A stretch of 64,000 nucleotides of DNA from positions 167,134,726 through 167,198,725 of the forward strand of contig NC_088780.1 in assembly GCF_958450345.1 (NCBI RefSeq), read 5' to 3'. Under the pieces are notes generated by a model, which searched no databases, was not told the origin of the DNA, and saw nothing but the letters and a program-made list of their open reading frames with translations. Shown in pieces: positions 59,377 to 64,000 of this stretch. The position numbers were made by a program, and so were the translations under genes. This DNA is from Calliphora vicina (Eukaryota > Arthropoda > Insecta > Diptera > Calliphoridae). Each line of letters begins with the position of its first letter. Positions within the stretch are counted from its first letter, which is position 1.

Positions 59377-60429
59377 ATGTGGGTTTTAAAAAAAGTCTTC
59401 CTTTTTGTATCCTTTGTAGCCTTGCATAAGGGTAAGTTTATTACGTTTTTTAAAAAAGAAAACTTTCAAAATATTTATCCTTTAATTTGTCTATTAGCAA
59501 ACGCTTACGAACATAGTAGTCAAGCTTTGTGGTATGATGCTGATGACGAGTGCTCTCTTGATCGACAATCGCCCATTGAATTGAGTTCTTATGAGGCAAG
59601 TCCTTTAACTATTATAAAGACTGAGTGTAACTTTTTAATCTCTTGTTTTCACTAGGCTCTTGAAACTAATGACATTCCCTTACTCGTCTTTCACAATTAC
59701 CAATCGACTTATATAACTCCAGCTGTATTAACAAATAATGGTCATTCTGCCGATTTACAAATACCCAAAAGCCATTTTGCTTCCATTACAGGTGGACCAT
59801 TACATAATAGAATGTATATAACCGAGTCCTTGCATTTCCACTGGGGATCAGGCAATAACCATGGCGCCGAACATGTAGTTGACAGTCATCGTTACTCAAT
59901 GGAAATGCACATTGTTCACCGCAATGCTAAATATCCAAATATTGCTGAAGCAACACAACATGCAGATGGTTTGGCCGTGTTGGGAGTATTTTATAATGTA
60001 GATGTAAGTATGCTTTCCAAAATAAAGGCTATATGTTTGATTTAATTTCACATTTGCTTTTAGACCTCACAAGATGATTTTGCTGGCTTAAATAAAATAG
60101 TTAATGCCCTGGACGCTATTAGAGTATACAACACTTCCACCAATGTGAACAACTTAAACTTATCGGAATTATTTGGTAATATTGATACTGAAGAGTTTTT
60201 CACCTATAAAGGATCTTTGACAACGCCACCCTGTTCTCGTGCCGTTACCTGGATTGTTTTCCCAGAACCCATACAAATTTCATCAAATCAAATTAACAAA
60301 TTCCGTTCATTGTACGACAGCCATGGTGATCCGTTAGTAAATAATTATCGTTGCTTGCAAGCCAAGGGTCGCCGCCAGGTATATTTGCGTCGCAGTAATG
60401 AGGTATATGCAGAATTTGAACTATTTTGA
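59377..60429 (+). CDS. Secreted alpha-carbonic anhydrase, four exons
   Basis: This enzyme would catalyse reversible hydration of carbon dioxide to bicarbonate. Exons: 59377-59431, 59498-59595, 59656-60003 and 60064-60429 (TGA), giving 288 residues, close to the usual 250-300 for secreted family members. Introns are 66, 60 and 60 bases. The first and third are GT-AG (both GTAAGT). The second only keeps the frame if cut as GAG/GCAAGT...CACTAG/GCT, a GC-AG intron. Residues 1-21 form a signal peptide (hydrophobic core VFLFVSFVAL, ANA at the likely cut). QSPIEL is at 42-47. Zinc ligands are His111 and His113 (HFHW) and His136 (EMHIVH). The proton-shuttle histidine is His81 (NNGHS), and Glu123 and Thr220 (SLTTPPC) complete the active site. 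Cys37 and Cys224 are placed for the disulfide of extracellular forms. No C-terminal hydrophobic GPI tail is seen, so it is probably soluble. Several fly paralogues exist, so I give no symbol. Confidence 0.93.
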
Positions 60430-60477
60430 AGATGAAAACTGAAATATCCTCCTCCCCCTTTTTATTAATCCTTACAC

Positions 60478-60483
60478 AATAAA
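60478..60483 (+). terminator. Polyadenylation signal AATAAA
   Basis: A canonical AATAAA lies 49 bases after the stop codon of the carbonic anhydrase gene. A short 3' untranslated region is usual for small fly genes. Confidence 0.7.
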
Positions 60484-60589
60484 TTTGTACTATCTATCTA
60501 TATTTTAAAAATTGGAGAGTTTGTTTACAATCGATAAAGTGAGGTAGTACTGCACCAAATGGGACAACTATTTTAACACATGTTCCCAG

Positions 60590-60766
60590 CAAAAATTCTA
60601 CTTACATAGTAAATCAGAAAGTAATATTGGAGTTAAATTACAACTACTACTCGCGATTTGAGAAAATTCAGCCGTCTAGCATTCAAATATACATACATTC
60701 ACTCCAAGCATATGTAGCTCAAAAATATAAAAAATTGCATGGGAATCGAACCGGCATGCTTGATTG
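60590..60766 (-). mobile_element. tRNA-like SINE unit
   Basis: On the minus strand GGTTCGATTCC (60742-60752) matches the B box. It is followed by a tail with CTAGACGGCTGA, ACTACTAGTTGTAATTTAA-like sequence and TTTTTGCTGGGA at the end. The order resembles the unit at 6071-6303, including the CCCAGC terminus. It abuts element B2 at 60768. Confidence 0.5.
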
Positions 60767-60767
60767 T

Positions 60768-61397
60768 TATACCCTACACCATCATAGTGGGGAGGGTATA
60801 ATGCGTTTGTGCAGATGTTTGTAACGCCCAAAAATATTAGTCTAACACCCACCTTAAAGTATACCGATCGACTTAGAATCACTTTCTGAGTCGATTAAAC
60901 GATGACCGTCGTCCGCCTGGTCGGCTGGCTGTCCATATAAACCTTGTGCGCAGAGTGCAGCTCGCAATTTTGAAGATATTTCGATCAAATTTGGTACATA
61001 CTATTGAAACTGGCTGAAATCGGTCCATTATTTCACCTAGCATCCATACAAATGTCCTTCCGAAATTGGACTTTATCGGTCATAAATGTTTAATTTATAT
61101 ATGCATCTCCACAAAATTCATGTCACCAAATTTTGTTACGATCGGTCCATAATTAGTCATAGCTCCCATATTGACCCGCTTCCGAAAATCACTTTAACGA
61201 TCATAAATCTCTTAAAAATGTTGGTATACACACAAAATTCAACATAGTTAACTTTAATATAGACATACATTGTGATCGCTTCATAATTGGTCATAGCTCA
61301 AAATATAAATTATTTAAATTTTGAAAAAAAATGTTTTTGCTCTTTTACTTAGGGTATTATTTGGTCGGGCTTGACCGATCATACTTTCTTACTTGTT
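60768..61397 (+). mobile_element. INE-1/DINE-1-like element B2
   Basis: It runs from TATACCCTACACCATCATAG to the hairpin GGTCGGGCTTGACCGATC (one mismatch) and ATACTTTCTTACTTGTT. Compared with B1 it lacks a few small blocks and has an extra TATACCGATCGACTTAGAAT stretch near 60860. The 68-residue minus-strand frame here is not a gene. Confidence 0.8.
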
Positions 61398-62859
61398 TTT
61401 TTTTTAAAAAATCTGCTCGAACTTTTTTGTTTTTTTAGATATGGGGAGCACATCACCTATTTTAGCTAAATGACCAGCTGGACTATAGGTTTATTTTATT
61501 AAATGTATTGGAGTGGTGGTGTTCGTGATCTAATGTCTGTTGAGCTTGGCTCTTGGTCGAGGTCATATGTGTGTATAACGTGAAATCACTTTGACTTACA
61601 CATAACCTCATTATATTCAGACTTAAATCTTCTTTTATCAGAACCGAATCTATTATTCAACTAAATCTCCATCAAACAGAAACTTTTAAATTTTAGGATT
61701 TTCATTATTTTAAAAAAATCAAATAATTTTTGGTGTTTACTCACTTTTGAGGCTCCCTGTATATAGGTTGGGGTTTTTGAAGTCAGACGAAGAGTTGCCA
61801 ATTGTGTATTTCTTAAAATTACACGAATAATAATTTTGCGGAACATTTTAACCCCTTAAATCCCTGTTTTAATGGTGTCTGTTGCTCTTTTTTAAGAGAA
61901 GGTCAAAAAGGACCCATGCCTTGGGGATTTTGAGGGTTAAAATATTATACAAAAATGTTCTTCGTAACATTTTACATAAATTTGCTGAATACATTTTATA
62001 CCTAAAATGTAAGGATCACATGGTTTCTTATAATGATTAACAATAAGAATGTGCCAGAGTTGGGAAACTTTAACCACCCTCAAATGAAATTCAGATGTAA
62101 ACTTTCAAAACGACGATACACGTGTCTTTTTTTTGACTCCTCGTAATTTTTTTTGGTGTTGTATAGTGTAATTGATCAGCCTATGAAATGAGTTTTTGAA
62201 AGCCTTTCAGGTATTAACTTATGAAATTTGTGGAAAAATCTATTTTATGGGAAAATATTTTTTTTTAAATTTTTGATTTTTTATGTTTCTTTTTAAAGGC
62301 TTTTAAAATTATTCCAGAAAAAATAATCCAAGAACTTATTTTGAAAATATGTCAAATATAGAAATTGACACTTTTTTTATTTTCCAACAAAGTTGAATAA
62401 CATTGAAAAAATGGATAGTTGGTAAATATCGATTTACCTGGACAAATACAAAGCAAACAGTACAATTTTTGTTTATTCTTTTATTAATAACTAGATCTAT
62501 CAATATAATCAAAAATAATGACGATCCGCTATATTGTTTTTGACATATTGTATCTGAAAGCGGACCAAATAACATCAAAATTGTCTGTTTTTTTGAAAAC
62601 TGAAAATCAGTCAACTTTAATGGGCTATATCTTCTGAACCAAAAATCTGATTGTAATAAGAATAGCATATTTGATATCGTTGGACAATTTACTGTAGAAT
62701 AGGTTTATTCAATATTTTTGACCTCACTTGTTCTACGGGCGCCACTGTGCGACGGTTGACGCATCGTCTTTACTGTATTAAGAACAGCGAGAGATAATCC
62801 TCTCATCTCGTCAGGTCTCTCGTTGAGCTTATTAAGTATGTTGCACGCTCAAAAATGTT
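61398..62859. other. Intergenic DNA with scattered repeat relics
   Basis: CTGCTCGAACTTTTTTG and TTAGATATGG (61409-61446) echo 8236-8269. GTGAGT-type text read on the minus strand at 61766 (CAGGGAGCCTCAAAAGTGAG next to TA) looks like one end of a Tc1/mariner-type element; the other end was not found. GC is locally higher at 62725-62830 (GGGCGCCACTGTGCGACGGT) for unknown reasons. No gene recognised. Confidence 0.4.
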
Positions 62860-62884
62860 TTAGTACTACTACTACATTTTTCAA

Positions 62885-63145
62885 ATTGAAATGATGAAAT
62901 TGAGAAAACTACAAATGAAATTGAGAATTTCCATTTTAAATTGAGAAAATTCCAATTGAAATTGAGAATTTCCATTTTAAATTGAGAAAATTCCAAATGA
63001 AATTGAGAAATTCCATTTCAAATTGAGAAAATTCCAAATGAAATTGAGAAATTCAAATTAAAATTTAGAAAATTACAAATAAAATTGGAAAAATTCCAAT
63101 TGAAATTGAGAAAATTCCAAATGAAATTGGGAAAATTCTAAATAA
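62885..63145. repeat. Tandem repeat, alternating AAATTGAGAA and TTCCA units
   Basis: About a dozen copies of AATTGAGAA(A)ATTCCA with a higher-order period of roughly 40 bases (AAATTGAGAAAATTCCAAAT then GAAATTGAGAATTTCCATTT). Confidence 0.85.
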
Positions 63146-63178
63146 AAGCAATTCGTAGGTACCACAGGCATTATTCAA

Positions 63179-63541
63179 ATGGATAGTAGCAGAGGTTCGT
63201 TCACTGCCGAAAGCGCAAACGAATGGGTCAAAAGTGTTGAGCTCTCCAGCAACACTTTTACAACACCTATTGAAATAATTTGGTCCAAAATCAAAAGTAT
63301 TGTGAAGTCAAAGATGAATATACCAACCGTAAATCCTCCTAATATAGGAGAGCAGAGGATTTTATATCTTCAAGAATTATTTAACGATTCCATGTCCTGT
63401 ATAACTACTGAAGATTGCAGTAGAACTATACAACATCTTTCCACCAAAGCGCTTTGGAATTTCAAGATATGCCTGTTGGTCAATAACACTGTGTACATAT
63501 GTTTTTTGTTTAATGTATATTATTTATGTAAAGTAAAATAA
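63179..63541 (+). pseudogene. Possible IS630/Tc1-type transposase C-terminus
   Basis: The frame contains TTPIEIIWSKIKSIVKSKM at about residues 37-55, where PIE.IWSKIK resembles the NPIE.VWS.lK block around the last catalytic acid of Tc1/IS630-type transposases. After it come EQRILYLQELFNDSMSCITT and EDCSRTIQHLSTKALWNF. No earlier catalytic blocks precede it, so at best it is the last third of a transposase. The final 35 residues are low-complexity and probably not part of it. An orphan gene cannot be excluded. Confidence 0.4.
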
Positions 63542-63610
63542 AATGTTCTCAATTTAAAATTGAAATTTTCTCAATATCATGTATAATGTTCTCAATTTCA
63601 ATGAAAAATA

Positions 63611-64000
63611 TATTTTGTCAACAATAAACCTTTATAATTATTTGTTTGTTTAGGGAAATTACATCATTTGACTTGTTTTTGCGTCTTGCACTTGTTTAGT
63701 GTAGCTGAGCATATTCATATATTTGTGTTAAGTTTTTAAAACACTGCAGTTCAGTGACCTTACTGACTGTTTGTTTGATTATTTATTTTCAATGTATTTC
63801 CAATCCGTTCTAATAATTTTCCATTAAGTGTTATTGTATTTTTTTTATTAGGGGAATTTAAGTATTGTTTACAGTTGGCAACATACGAGTATTATTCACA
63901 TATGTAGGCTGAAAAATTAATGAAAGGTGTTTATTTATTTATTCGTCACTGCTGTTTGACTTTTAATTAATGTTGTTTTATTATTGTTTTTAAAAACAAG
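63611..64000. other. AT-rich DNA at the window edge
   Basis: No features recognised. Confidence 0.5.

Larger units (their letters stand above)
62860..63610 (+). mobile_element. Transposon relic with tandem-repeat termini
   Basis: The left side is an array of AAATTGAGAAAATTCCAA-type units (62885-63145). The right side has the inverse words TTCTCAATTTAAAATTGAAA and TTTTCTCAATATC (63543-63600). Between them is the frame at 63179-63478. Inverted terminal arrays around a transposase-like frame suggest a DNA transposon of fold-back design. Confidence 0.5.

Noticed and set aside
62336..62668. 110-codon minus-strand frame
   Set aside because: AT-rich, no recognised motif, no splice or promoter signals.

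Overview
This is a strongly AT-rich stretch of animal nuclear DNA. It is most likely from a brachyceran fly, and a calyptrate (blowfly, flesh fly or house fly type) fits best. Three things point there: a gene fragment whose 39 matching residues look like fly ribosomal protein L29, short GT-AG introns in the one intact gene, and many elements built like the dipteran INE-1/DINE-1 (Helentron) repeats, which end in a small hairpin followed by CTTACTTGTT. The species is an inference, not something the sequence proves.

Only one convincing intact protein gene is present: a four-exon, secreted, catalytically complete alpha-carbonic anhydrase at 59377-60429 (+). It has a TATA box and initiator 30 bases apart at 59280-59313 and a polyadenylation signal at 60478. 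One of its introns must be spliced as GC-AG to keep the frame. A 40-codon ribosomal protein L29 fragment (792-914, -) is a broken copy.

The rest is mostly dead or non-autonomous mobile DNA, stacked in layers. Region 1-5000: L29 fragment, decayed Tc1/mariner-type transposase, two INE-1-like copies. 5000-10300: a tRNA-like/TIR hybrid repeat, a hAT-type element holding an INE-1-like copy, a LINE tail, a 524-bp MITE. 11000-14140: an outer inverted-repeat element holding a hAT-type element (itself holding a MITE) and, three bases after that element's target duplication, a 2.1-kb fold-back palindrome with a 9-bp duplication. 16700-19320: a TIR element with two MITEs inside, then a second Tc1-type copy. 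20200-24400: another INE-1-like copy and a hAT-type element (perfect 8-bp duplication) that carries the second 524-bp MITE and sits inside satellite-like repeats. 27100-29340: a fold-back element inside an INE-1-like copy. 30100-35100: two dead mauritiana-like mariners, one split by a 1.1-kb TIR element. 37383-39664: a hAT-type element with many GTAGCAG motifs and two nested insertions. 46160-47115: more satellite-like units. 48950-50735: a dead RNase-H-bearing LINE. 51303-54210: an INE-1-like copy that ends in about 550 units of CAGA. 54600-58960: further repeats and a pogo-like TIR element. 60600-64000: a tRNA-like SINE, an INE-1-like copy and a transposon relic with tandem-repeat ends.

No host genes form a pathway here. 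The window reads as intergenic or large-intron DNA around one small enzyme gene. I found no support for a new functional multigene system; the most unusual signals are the nested fold-back structures, the giant CAGA array and the motif-dense hAT termini.
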